Origin: JAVBMJ01 sp031551275
Lineage (GTDB): Bacteria; Bacteroidota; Bacteroidia; Bacteroidales; Rikenellaceae
DNA length: 64,000 nt
Reading direction: 5' to 3'
Assembly: GCA_031551275.1 (NCBI GenBank)
Contig: JAVBNX010000007.1
Coordinates: 248,001 to 312,000, forward strand
Part shown: positions 51,682-61,808 of the stretch, piece by piece
How the letters are laid out: the number at the start of each line of letters is the position of its first letter
How positions within the stretch are numbered: position 1 is the first letter of the stretch
The notes under the pieces: generated by a model
The model's database searches: none
Seen by the model: the letters and a program-made list of their open reading frames with translations, nothing else
What the model was told of the DNA's origin: nothing
Program-made: the position numbers and the translations under genes

Positions 51682-52539
51682 TCACAATGAGGTGGAGTCG
51701 GTGAGCGGTTTGTCCTGGTCTTCGGTGGTTACATCGAACGTCAGGGTGCAATCATCGCCGTCCACGATAACCGTGATGGTTCCGCCTGTGATCGTGTAGG
51801 TCGGTTCGCCGGCGGTTACCGATCCCTGGAAACAGCTTGGGGCCTCGGTGGCGGAGTAGGCGTAGGTTCCTGCGGCAACGGTATTTCCATCCCCGGGAGA
51901 TAGAAACGTCAACTCGACCTCGAAGTCGATCGCCTCGAGAAAGAGTTCAATGGATCTGCACTCCTGGGACATTTCACCCGGCGCCTGTGAACTGTGGTAT
52001 ATGTCGTAGTGCATGCCGTCGAAATTCAGCATACCGGCCGTTTCGTCCTCCCAGGGCAACTCGCCGCGGTAGAAAAGCGTTGTGGCGTTGCCGTTCTCCA
52101 GTTCGCACTCCGCGGTTACGGTGTAGATGCCGTCGGAGGTCGTGAGTACTTTGACCTCGCCGCCCGTGAAACTGTAATCGCCCTCGCCCCCGTCGTACAT
52201 CCCGCCGGTAAAGGTAAAGGCGGCGTTAGTGTCCTCCGCGTCGAAGGTGTAGGTGCCCTCGGCGATGCGGTCGCCGCCATCCGTCGGGCACATCACGCTC
52301 AGAACCATGAACGCATCCCCGGGGCCCTCAAACTTCACGTCGATCTTGTCGGCTGTGCGAACCTCGATATTGCCGAAAAACTCCTGGCAGGCGTCGTCGA
52401 TCGGGTAATCCGTGTCCGCCGATTGGAAGCTGTTGATCTCGCCTTCCGGCCCCTTGTTCTTGTCATCGTCTTTGCCGCATCCCGCCAGCATTACCCCTGC
52501 ACACGCCAAAGCGAGTGAACTCTTAAAGAAAATCTTCAT
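51682..52539 (-). CDS. Lipoprotein with two copies of a local module
   Basis: 285 residues from MKIFFKSSLALACAGVMLAGC (lipobox LAGC). The first half has YPIDDACQEFFG, FTGGEVKVLT and YRGELPWEDET, matching the single-module lipoprotein at 33067-33564; the second half has DGMHYDIYHSS, GTYAYSATEAPSCF, and TITGGTITVIVDG, a diverged second copy. The acidic composition suggests a secreted surface protein. It sits between two LruC paralogues on the same strand, so a shared surface function is plausible. Its -7 box is TAACTTTG at 52567-52574. Confidence 0.83.
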   Translation of the reverse strand: MKIFFKSSLALACAGVMLAGCGKDDDKNKGPEGEINSFQSADTDYPIDDACQEFFGNIEVRTADKIDVKFEGPGDAFMVLSVMCPTDGGDRIAEGTYTFDAEDTNAAFTFTGGMYDGGEGDYSFTGGEVKVLTTSDGIYTVTAECELENGNATTLFYRGELPWEDETAGMLNFDGMHYDIYHSSQAPGEMSQECRSIELFLEAIDFEVELTFLSPGDGNTVAAGTYAYSATEAPSCFQGSVTAGEPTYTITGGTITVIVDGDDCTLTFDVTTEDQDKPLTDSTSL

Positions 52540-52566
52540 TGTGCCTGTTTGGTTTAGAATTTCCTC

Positions 52567-52574
52567 CAAAGTTA
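52567..52574 (-). promoter_or_regulatory. -7 box of the duplicated-module lipoprotein gene
   Basis: TAACTTTG on the reverse strand, 27 bases before the ATG; no -33 TTG at normal spacing. Confidence 0.5.
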
Positions 52575-52621
52575 GGCAGGCATGGGGGGCGTGGGAGAAT
52601 GCGGGCGTTTAAGAATGGATT

Positions 52622-52658
52622 AAAAAATGGGCCGCCTTTTCGGGCGGCCCACATTTTT
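52622..52658. terminator. Terminator of the LruC2 gene
   Basis: Stem GGGCCGCC/GGCGGCCC with loop TTTTCG; A6 to the left gives the T-run for the reverse transcript. Confidence 0.87.
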
Positions 52659-52671
52659 ATCGTTAAGGTCC

Positions 52672-54825
52672 TTAGAACGAAGGATGGTCGTACCAGTCCT
52701 GGAAGTTCGCTCCTTTGCTTTGGGCCCAGGGGACGAAATCACGATAAGACAGGGTGATGTTGACCATTTCGGGCGAGAGCTTGAAGTTGTGCTTGGGAAC
52801 GATCACCGCAAACGGATAGTCCAGGTTCGATACGTAGAAGGCGTTCAACTGGGGAACGGACCAGTCGTCGTAGCGGGCGAACCACTCGTAGCTGGCCTTG
52901 GCCGTGGGCGGGTAGTAGGTCAGGCCCGGCAGGCTGGTCAGGTGCAACTCGCGGTTGCGCGGGTCGGCGCTGGTGCCGTGCAGGATGATGATGTAGGGGT
53001 TGTAGGGCGGGAAGCCGAGGTCGGCTTGCTTGATGCCGTTGTAGCCCGGTTCATCGGGACTGTCGAAACGGGTCGTGATCCTGTACCAATAAGAGCCGTC
53101 GGTCAGGCCCGGGGTGCGGATGTCGTCGAACAACAGGATGTTGGCGTAGGGCTGGCTCGTTTCGAAGCCTTTGGCGTCCTTTTCCCAAGGTATAGCTTTG
53201 TACGCGGGATTTTTTGGATCGGAATAGTTAGGGAGGCCGATCGCGTTGGTCTCGAAATTCATTGACGTTACCCTCGACGAAGGTACGGTACCGTACTGGT
53301 AGGCGAAACCGTTTTGCAGGCTCGCGCCGTTGTTGACCGGGACGAAATAGTCCTGAACCGATACCACCTGGTTGAACTGGTTGGTCTCGACCTTGCAGGT
53401 GTACTCCACCACCACGTCGTTCATGTCGAAGTCGCCGTGGTTGGGCCAGAGGTCCTCATAGATCAGCGTGCCCTTGTATTGGGTCCACACGGTGGGCGGG
53501 TAGGGAAGCGGGGGAGGCAGGATTTCCACATCGTTGGTCGGGGAGCCGCCGCCGCTGGGCAGCGTCTCGACGAAGAAGACCAGGTCGTTGAAGTCTTTGT
53601 CGCTGTCGCCCAGGACGTTGTCGCGCTCCACACCGAAGATGCAGTTGGCGTTGCCGCTGTTGGTAAAGGAGACGATCTGCTGGCGGCCCGTTCCCTGGCT
53701 CTCGGTTCCGGTGCGGCCGGTGGTCCAGTCGTAGTTGGAGTAGTACCTTTCGGGAACGTCGTCGATGTTGCCGGTGCCGGCCTGGAATGCGTCGGGCAGG
53801 TAAACAAACCCTAAGATGGTGCCTTTGGGGAAGTCGGTCACGTATTTCGAACCGTCCCAGCGCCAGAGCTGGAAGGACATACCCGCTTGCAGGGCTCCGC
53901 CCTGTCCCGAAAAGTTGGTGTTGGGCAGCACCATGGTCAGGCGTACATCCTTCAGGGCGGGGGGATTGTTGATGTCGGGGTAGGTGTAATAGGCAAGCGA
54001 ATTGAGGCCTATCCCGTCGCTGTGTACGAAGGTAAGCGTAAGGGTGTGGATGTTTTTGTTCATGATCATCCCCGGCAGGCTGCCGTAGAGGCCCGTGGTG
54101 TACTCGGTCAAATCGACGCCTTCACGCAAGACGGTGTTGATGGCCGAGGTAACGCTTGCCGGAATGTTGGTGTTTTTATAGACGGGGGAGGGCAGACCGG
54201 TCGTGTTGTTCCAGTTCGTACCCGTTACCTGGTAGATGTCGCCGGGGGTTGTGCCGGCGCGCGTCAGGCCGACAGATTTAAGGAGCGAAGCACTGGCCTC
54301 GACCGCGGTCCCGTCGCTGCCGGGCATGGTGGACCAGTCGGGCAGGTTGGCGATGCCGCTCATTACGAAACTGATCGAGCCGTTCACGACGGGAAGCTCG
54401 ACCACCGTGGGCATACCGACCACAGGTTTGTTTTGGATAAACCCGTAGTCGTAATCGGGCGTGTTTTCAGGCTCGAAGAACGAGGTGCGCAGCCAGACTT
54501 TTTTCTGGCCCGAAGTGAGGAGCACCTTGCCCTCGAACAGGCCGTTCTCGTCCGCATAGGCGCTCAATACCGGCTCCAGTCCGTCGACCAGCACGCGGCT
54601 CTCCTCGGATTGGTAGGGGTACTGGTCGTAGATCTCGATACCGATCGGGTTCTGGTAGAAGCCCGGGACCAGGTTGTAGTTCACGGCCACGTTGCACTCC
54701 TGGGTGGTAGCGAAATCAAAGAAATCGTCGTTGTTGAAGGTGGGAACGTAAGGATCGGGGTGCTTCAGGCAACCCGGCGCTGCAAAGACAGCGCAGAGAA
54801 GCGCAAAAATGGCTAATTTTCTCAT
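52672..54825 (-). CDS. LruC-domain (DUF4842) surface lipoprotein 2
   Basis: 717 residues from MRKLAIFALLCAVFAAPGC (lipobox AAPGC); a Met 13 codons earlier would precede the signal. The LruC core begins at residue 456 with YEDLWPNHGDFDMNDVVVEY and closely parallels LruC1 (for example FPPYNPYIIILHG against FPPYNPYIVIIYG). Differences lie in the N-terminal 250 residues and in extra Asn/Pro-rich loops. It is the upstream member of the three-gene reverse-strand group. Function unknown; surface exposure expected. Confidence 0.88.
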   Translation of the reverse strand: MRKLAIFALLCAVFAAPGCLKHPDPYVPTFNNDDFFDFATTQECNVAVNYNLVPGFYQNPIGIEIYDQYPYQSEESRVLVDGLEPVLSAYADENGLFEGKVLLTSGQKKVWLRTSFFEPENTPDYDYGFIQNKPVVGMPTVVELPVVNGSISFVMSGIANLPDWSTMPGSDGTAVEASASLLKSVGLTRAGTTPGDIYQVTGTNWNNTTGLPSPVYKNTNIPASVTSAINTVLREGVDLTEYTTGLYGSLPGMIMNKNIHTLTLTFVHSDGIGLNSLAYYTYPDINNPPALKDVRLTMVLPNTNFSGQGGALQAGMSFQLWRWDGSKYVTDFPKGTILGFVYLPDAFQAGTGNIDDVPERYYSNYDWTTGRTGTESQGTGRQQIVSFTNSGNANCIFGVERDNVLGDSDKDFNDLVFFVETLPSGGGSPTNDVEILPPPLPYPPTVWTQYKGTLIYEDLWPNHGDFDMNDVVVEYTCKVETNQFNQVVSVQDYFVPVNNGASLQNGFAYQYGTVPSSRVTSMNFETNAIGLPNYSDPKNPAYKAIPWEKDAKGFETSQPYANILLFDDIRTPGLTDGSYWYRITTRFDSPDEPGYNGIKQADLGFPPYNPYIIILHGTSADPRNRELHLTSLPGLTYYPPTAKASYEWFARYDDWSVPQLNAFYVSNLDYPFAVIVPKHNFKLSPEMVNITLSYRDFVPWAQSKGANFQDWYDHPSF

Positions 54826-55008
54826 GGGTGAAAGAACTTTTGTATGTCCTTGTTGTGTATGCAAATATTTTAAAAACCTGTTAGGTGGGGGACATTACGG
54901 CGTAAAGTTAACGTATTTTCAGCAAAAATGTTCATTTTCCTTTAATATATAAGGTAAAAAAATCAAACAGTAAACGTTTCATCCACTGCAAAAAGTATGC
55001 AAAAACAT

Positions 55009-55038
55009 AAAAAACCGGACCGCTTCGGCGGCCCGGTT
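55009..55038 (-). terminator. Terminator of the groES-groEL transcript
   Basis: Reverse strand hairpin CCGG-x-CCGC with TTCG/CGAA tetraloop-type tip and the partner arms, then TTTTTTATG. It lies about 160 bases past the groEL stop, after the long palindrome. Confidence 0.75.
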
Positions 55039-55066
55039 GGGATTATTTGGAACGGTAACCCGTCCC

Positions 55067-55191
55067 GGGCTGTGCGCAGCGTGCGGCAGATTTGGTGCAT
55101 CGTTCAGTCTTTCAAACCGCAGCGTACTGAAGTACGTGAGGATTTGGAAGCTGAAGGATGTGCCAAAGATGCCGTGCGATCCGCGCAGCCC
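55067..55191. repeat. Long imperfect palindrome downstream of groEL
   Basis: 125 bp with centre AGTACTTCAGTACG-like (CGTACT-GA-AGTACG). Aligning the left arm with the reverse complement of the right arm gives matches in order: GGGCTG, CGC, CGGCA, TTTGG, CAT, TTCAG, TT, CAAA, CGTACT. It begins 4 bases after the groEL stop, within the transcript, before the terminator. It has no reading frame of interest. The other part of 54826-55194 is AT-rich leader of LruC2 plus the terminator. Confidence 0.75.
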
Positions 55192-55194
55192 TTA

Positions 55195-56826
55195 CTACAT
55201 CATGCCGCCCATGCCGCCGCCCATGGGCATGGCGGGCGCGGGGTTGTCTTCCTTCTTCTCGGCCAGCACGCACTCGGTGGTCAGGAGCATCGAGGCGATC
55301 GAGGCGGCGTTCTCCAGAGCCACGCGGGCCACCTTGGTCGGGTCGATGATCCCGGCCTTGTGCAGGTCCTCGTACTTGTCGGCGCGGGCGTTGTAGCCGA
55401 AGGCACCCTTGCCCTCCTTGACCTTGTTGACCACGACCGAGCCTTCGCCGCCGGCGTTGGCGACGATCTGACGCAGAGGCTCCTCGATGGCGCGGCGGAT
55501 GATCTGGATGCCCGTCGTTTCGTCGTCGTTGTCGCCCTTGATCTTATCCAAAGCCTCGATGGCGCGGATGTAGCCGATGCCGCCCCCGGGGATGATCCCC
55601 TCTTCGACGGCGGCGCGGGTGGCGGCCAAAGCGTCGTCCACGCGGTCTTTCTTCTCCTTCATCTCGACCTCGGTGGCGGCGCCCACGTAGAGCACGGCAA
55701 CACCGCCCGCCAGTTTGGCCAGGCGCTCGGCGAGTTTCTCCTTGTCGTAATCCGAGGTGGAGATCTCCATCTGCTTGCGGATCTGGGCGATGCGCGCGTC
55801 GATGGCGGCCTTCTGGCCCGAGCCGTTCACGATGGTGGTGTTCTCCTTGTTGATGGTCATTTTCTCGGCCGTGCCCAGCATATCGAGGCCGGCCTGCTCC
55901 AGTTTGAGGCCCTTGTCCTCGCTGATGACCGTGCCGCCGGTCAAAATGGCGATGTCCTCCAACATCTCCTTGCGGCGGTCGCCGAAGCCGGGGGCTTTGA
56001 CGGCGGCGATCTTCAGCGCGCCGCGCAATTTATTGACTACCAGGGCTGCCAGCGCCTCGCCGTCGACGTCCTCGGCGATGATGACCAGCGAGCGGCCCTG
56101 CTGGGCGACCGGCTCGAGGATGCCCATCAGCTCCTTCATGGTGGAGATCTTGCGGTCGGTAATCAAAATCATCGGTTTTTCCAGCACGGCCTCCATTTTT
56201 TCGCTGTCGGTCATGAAGTAGGCCGAGATGTAGCCCCGGTCGAACTGCATGCCCTCGACGACCTTCACTTCGGTGTCGGTGCCCTTGGCCTCCTCGACGG
56301 TAATCACGCCCTCCTTCGACACCTTGCCCATCGCCTCGGCGATCAGGGTTCCGATGTTCGAGTCGTTGTTGGCCGAGATGGTGGCTACCTGCTCGATCTT
56401 TTTGATGTCGCCGCCCACGCTCTGGCTCTGGGCCTTGAGGCTCTCGACCACGGTAAGGACCGCTTTGTCGATGCCGCGCTTCAGATCCATCGGGTTGGCG
56501 CCCGCGGTAACGTTCTTCAAACCGACCGCGATGATGGCCTGGGCCAGAACGGTGGCGGTGGTGGTGCCGTCGCCCGCGTCGTCGCCCGTCTTGGAGGCGA
56601 CCTCCTTGACCATTTGGGCGCCCATGTTGGCGAAGGTGTCGTCCAATTCGATCTCCTTGGCGACCGTGACGCCGTCCTTGGTGATCTGGGGTGCGCCGAA
56701 TTTTTTATCGATGATAACGTTACGCCCTTTCGGACCCAAAGTTACTTTCACGGCGTTGGCCAGCGCGTCGACACCCTCCTTGAGCAGTTCGCGCGCTTCG
56801 ATATCGTATTTGATCTCTTTTGACAT
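55195..56826 (-). CDS. groEL: Chaperonin GroEL
   Basis: 543 residues. ATP-driven folding chamber. The ATP-binding DGTTTATVLAQAI near residue 87 and the Gly/Met-rich tail PAMPMGGGMGGMM are typical. Start MSKEIKYDIEAREL. It lies 11 bases downstream of groES. The gene is followed by the long palindrome. Confidence 0.99.
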   Translation of the reverse strand: MSKEIKYDIEARELLKEGVDALANAVKVTLGPKGRNVIIDKKFGAPQITKDGVTVAKEIELDDTFANMGAQMVKEVASKTGDDAGDGTTTATVLAQAIIAVGLKNVTAGANPMDLKRGIDKAVLTVVESLKAQSQSVGGDIKKIEQVATISANNDSNIGTLIAEAMGKVSKEGVITVEEAKGTDTEVKVVEGMQFDRGYISAYFMTDSEKMEAVLEKPMILITDRKISTMKELMGILEPVAQQGRSLVIIAEDVDGEALAALVVNKLRGALKIAAVKAPGFGDRRKEMLEDIAILTGGTVISEDKGLKLEQAGLDMLGTAEKMTINKENTTIVNGSGQKAAIDARIAQIRKQMEISTSDYDKEKLAERLAKLAGGVAVLYVGAATEVEMKEKKDRVDDALAATRAAVEEGIIPGGGIGYIRAIEALDKIKGDNDDETTGIQIIRRAIEEPLRQIVANAGGEGSVVVNKVKEGKGAFGYNARADKYEDLHKAGIIDPTKVARVALENAASIASMLLTTECVLAEKKEDNPAPAMPMGGGMGGMM

Positions 56827-56837
56827 GACTTTGAATG

Positions 56838-57107
56838 TTAGATGATTGCGAGGATGTCGTTCTGGCGCATGATGATGTAATCTTCGCCTTCGATCTGGAT
56901 CTCGGTCCCGGCGTATTTGCCGTAGAGGACGGTGTCGCCCGCCTTGACCTCCATTTTGACCTCTTCGGTGCCGGGGCCTACGGCGACCACTTTGCCCGCT
57001 AAGGGCTTCTCTTTGGCGGTGTCGGGGATGAACAGGCCCCCTGCGGTCTTCTCCTCGGCCGGGTTGGGCTGGATCAGGACCCTGTCGGATAAAGGTTTAA
57101 CTTTCAT
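56838..57107 (-). CDS. groES: Co-chaperonin GroES
   Basis: 89 residues from MKVKPLSDRVLIQPNPAEEK. Lid of the GroEL chamber; the mobile loop EEKTAGGLFIPDTAKEK is intact. A Met three codons upstream is less likely. No CIRCE element was found. A TAAATTTG (57206-57213, reverse) overlapping the helicase stop is a possible -7 with a 95-base leader. Confidence 0.98.
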   Translation of the reverse strand: MKVKPLSDRVLIQPNPAEEKTAGGLFIPDTAKEKPLAGKVVAVGPGTEEVKMEVKAGDTVLYGKYAGTEIQIEGEDYIIMRQNDILAII

Positions 57108-57210
57108 GGTTTGCAATTTTATAGGGTTTTTGATTGATTTCGTTCCTTATTTTTGCGAAAAATGTGCCAAAGGGAATTTTCCGGTTATTTGTCTCCCCGG
57201 GCTGACAAAT

Positions 57211-59214
<2,004 letters not shown>

Positions 59215-59256
59215 CGTGTCAAAATAAAACAGGGAAGCCAAACGGCTCCCCCGCAG

Positions 59257-59331
<75 letters not shown>

Positions 59332-59342
59332 GTTTAACCTCG

Positions 59343-59402
59343 ACGCACAAGCTTGTGCGCCTTACGGCGTGCAAAGATAAAGATAAATTTGATTCCAGCA
59401 AA
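59343..59402 (-). promoter_or_regulatory. Promoter and palindromic leader of tRNA-His
   Basis: Reverse strand TTTG (59399-59402), 19 bases, TATCTTTG (59372-59379). Between start point and tRNA lies a perfect palindrome CGCACAAGCTTGTGCG (59343-59358), which shares the AAGCTT core and a CGCC...GGCG flank with the promoter repeat family. Confidence 0.75.
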
Positions 59403-59409
59403 AAAATCC

Positions 59410-60096
59410 TCAGATGTCGTCCGTGTTGAAGCGGTAGCCCATGCGCTTGCCGGTCGACATCTTCGAGTTTTCGATCTTGGTGTTCATCTGGTCGACGTTC
59501 ACCGTCTTGATCGCGTCGTAGGGCGGGACCAAGAGGTCGAACTCCAACGCGTAGCCTACCGCCGACTCGACGATGTTCTGGATCGCGGACTTGTCGATGC
59601 GCGAGGTGCCGAAGTTGTTGTGCTGCATCGAGACCTGGCGCTTGCCCTCGACGAAGTAGTCCATGTTGCGGTTGATGAAGATCCGGCCCACCAGGTAGCC
59701 CTCGTCGCCCATGCGGTTGTACTTGAACGAGTCGGACAAAAAGTTGTAGATGTTGATGATCCCGCAGTAGGAATTCATCGGTTCCTGCTTGACGTAGGAG
59801 TTTTGCCAGATGATGTGCTCGCGGTTGAACTCGAACACGTTGGTGTGCATGCTGAAGATCAGGATGTCGCCGGCGACCTGCAACTGGGCCTCGAATTTGC
59901 CGCGGTCGCGGTACTCGATGCGGACCCGCTTGTCGAGCCGCTCGTCCAGTTCGTCGTTCAGCTCGGAGCTCATCTCGTGGAGGATCTCCTTGAGCTCCTC
60001 CATCACGGCGAACGTGTTGTCGAAGATCAGTTGCTGGAGGTTCGCTTTGCGGGCCAGGCCCTCGGAGATCTTTTCGCGCAGGGATTTGTCGTCCAT
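59410..60096 (-). CDS. Conserved hypothetical cytoplasmic protein
   Basis: 228 residues with no signal peptide or membrane helix. The N-terminal third is helical and acidic (TFAVMEELKEILHEMSSELNDELDERLDK), the rest mixed alpha/beta, with FNREHIIWQNSYVKQ and YCGIINIYNFLSDSFKYNRMGDEGYLVGRIFI. It looks like a conserved Bacteroidales protein but I cannot assign a family. It follows the glucosaminidase gene by 4 bases and is probably co-transcribed. Confidence 0.82.
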   Translation of the reverse strand: MDDKSLREKISEGLARKANLQQLIFDNTFAVMEELKEILHEMSSELNDELDERLDKRVRIEYRDRGKFEAQLQVAGDILIFSMHTNVFEFNREHIIWQNSYVKQEPMNSYCGIINIYNFLSDSFKYNRMGDEGYLVGRIFINRNMDYFVEGKRQVSMQHNNFGTSRIDKSAIQNIVESAVGYALEFDLLVPPYDAIKTVNVDQMNTKIENSKMSTGKRMGYRFNTDDI

Positions 60097-60100
60097 GGGG

Positions 60101-61063
60101 TTACATTAAGCGGATTTGCTCGCCCTCGTAGACCGGGGCGGAGACCGGGCGGCGGTTCATCGCGGAGAGGCGTTTGAGGCGGATGCCGTACTTCTGCGAG
60201 ATGGAGTGCATCGTGTCGCCCGAAGTGACTATGTGGAGCACCTTGCCGTTCTCGGAGCGGCGGGCCTTGTTTTTCAGGTAGACGGCTTCGCCCTCGGTCA
60301 GGGCGCGGTCTTTGGTCGTGTCGTTGAACTTGGCCAGCGCGGCGACCGAGACCTCCATCAGCTTGCTGAGCGAGGCGTAGCTGTCGCCCTGTTGGGCGAT
60401 GATGAACTCGGTGCCGTTGTTGCGGTAGACCGGGTAGCCGTGGATCGTCTTGGTCGAGACCGAGTAGTTGTCCGGATCGATCACCTCGGGGTTGATAGGT
60501 TGGGGCGCCGCAGGCTCGACGGGGGTTTGCTGCGCGATGGCAGGTTCGGTGGGGATGGGTTTGCCCTGGTCGAGCAGGTAGAGCTGGTTCTCCTCGATGA
60601 TCTTGATCAGCTTGTCGGGGTAGGCCGGGTCGGTGGCGTAGCCGTCCTCGCGCAGGGTCCGGGCCCAGGCTTTGTAATCCGTGGGGTCGAGGGCGAACAG
60701 GTTCTGGTAGCGGGGCGTGCGGTCGAGGTATTCGCTGTGGTCGCGCCAGGAGTCCGAGGCAGAGGAGTATTTTCGAAAACACTCGCCCGGAGCGTCGTCG
60801 TCGTGGGCGATGGTCATCCCCGTCCAGTCCTTCTTGCACTTGATGCCGAAGTGGTTGTTGCCCTCGCGGGCCAAACGGCCGTTGCCGCAATCCGACTCCA
60901 GGATGCCCTGCGCCAGCTTGATGCTCGCCGGGATGCCGTAGGTCTGAAAGCCGTCGACGGCCAGGTCTTTGTATTGGAGGATGTACTCCTCGCGGGTGGT
61001 CTTCTTTTGGGCCGAGACGCTCAGGCAGAGAGTCAGGGCAAGGATGAGGGCTGTAAGGCGCAT
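60101..61063 (-). CDS. Glucosaminidase-domain protein with LysM repeats
   Basis: 320 residues from MRLTALILALTLCLSVSAQ (signal peptide); the long upstream frame crosses the promoter. The GH73-type N-acetylglucosaminidase domain covers about 24-165 with catalytic Glu56 in QGILESDCGNGRLAREGNNHFGI. A Pro-rich linker is followed by a LysM-like unit (about 218-265) and a canonical LysM at the end (HIVTSGDTMHSISQKYGIRLKRLSAMN). It cuts peptidoglycan glycan chains in the periplasm. First gene of a pair with the 228-residue hypothetical. Confidence 0.93.
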   Translation of the reverse strand: MRLTALILALTLCLSVSAQKKTTREEYILQYKDLAVDGFQTYGIPASIKLAQGILESDCGNGRLAREGNNHFGIKCKKDWTGMTIAHDDDAPGECFRKYSSASDSWRDHSEYLDRTPRYQNLFALDPTDYKAWARTLREDGYATDPAYPDKLIKIIEENQLYLLDQGKPIPTEPAIAQQTPVEPAAPQPINPEVIDPDNYSVSTKTIHGYPVYRNNGTEFIIAQQGDSYASLSKLMEVSVAALAKFNDTTKDRALTEGEAVYLKNKARRSENGKVLHIVTSGDTMHSISQKYGIRLKRLSAMNRRPVSAPVYEGEQIRLM

Positions 61064-61086
61064 GATTTGCTTGGATATACTTATGG

Positions 61087-61118
61087 CAAAGATAGAGAAT
61101 GTAATTCGAAAACTCAAA
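61087..61118 (-). promoter_or_regulatory. Promoter of the glucosaminidase gene
   Basis: Reverse strand TTTG (61115-61118), 20 bases, TATCTTTG (61087-61094). Confidence 0.8.
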
Positions 61119-61130
61119 TGTGGGCCCGTT

Positions 61131-61161
61131 TTTGAAATCCGGATAAAAAAACGTAGCTTTG
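61131..61161 (+). promoter_or_regulatory. Promoter of the DUF4254-GT9 operon
   Basis: TTTG (61131-61134), 19 bases, TAGCTTTG (61154-61161), 38 bases before the DUF4254 ATG; back to back with the glucosaminidase promoter. Confidence 0.8.
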
Positions 61162-61199
61162 CCTTGCGATCCGTTAAAAAATCAATTAAACCGCATACT

Positions 61200-61808
61200 A
61201 TGTTTACCAAAGAGGCAAACGATATCTTCGACCGCGTTATCGGCGACTACCACAAATTCGACGACGTGGACCACCCCATAGCCAATCCCTACGCCGCCAG
61301 GTCGTTGGAGCACCTGCTCTACGCCAAGAACTGGATCGACACCGTGCAGTGGCACCTGGAGGACATCATCCGCAACCCGGAGATCGACCCGGTGGAGGCG
61401 TTGAAGATCAAGCGAAGGATCGATAAGTCGAACCAGGACAGGACCGATATGGTGGAGTATATCGACTCGTACCTGATCGATAAATACAAGGACGTGAAGC
61501 TCTTGCCCACCGCGACCCAGAACACCGAGACCCCCGCGTGGGCCATCGACAAATTGTCGATTCTCGCGCTGAAGATCTACCACATGCGCTTGGAGGCCAC
61601 GCGCCCCGACGCCTCGCCCGAGCACAAAGCGGAATGCCAGAAGAAGCTGGACGTGCTGCTTACCCAAAGGACCGATCTCTCCAAGTCGATCGAGGAGCTG
61701 ATCCAGGACGTAGCCGAGGGGAAAAAGTACCTGAAGAGCTACAAACAGATGAAGATGTACAACGACCCGGCATTGAACCCCGTGCTGTATGGCGCAAAAC
61801 AGGGATAA
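61200..61808 (+). CDS. DUF4254 protein
   Basis: 202 residues from MFTKEANDIFDRVIGDYHKFDDV; an upstream in-frame Met lies beyond the promoter. Mostly helical with DRTDMVEYIDSYLIDKY and IDKLSILALKIYHM; DUF4254 is a Bacteroidota family, typically next to a GT9 glycosyltransferase, as here. The gene overlaps the glycosyltransferase gene by 20 bases, indicating coupled expression. Biochemical role unknown; an accessory role in LPS core sugar transfer is inference. Confidence 0.88.
   Translation: MFTKEANDIFDRVIGDYHKFDDVDHPIANPYAARSLEHLLYAKNWIDTVQWHLEDIIRNPEIDPVEALKIKRRIDKSNQDRTDMVEYIDSYLIDKYKDVKLLPTATQNTETPAWAIDKLSILALKIYHMRLEATRPDASPEHKAECQKKLDVLLTQRTDLSKSIEELIQDVAEGKKYLKSYKQMKMYNDPALNPVLYGAKQG

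Noticed and set aside
54997..56823. 608-codon open frame on the plus strand opposite groEL
   Set aside because: It is the mirror of a strongly conserved gene; its Val/His/Gly/Leu-rich translation is the usual antisense shadow in GC-rich DNA.
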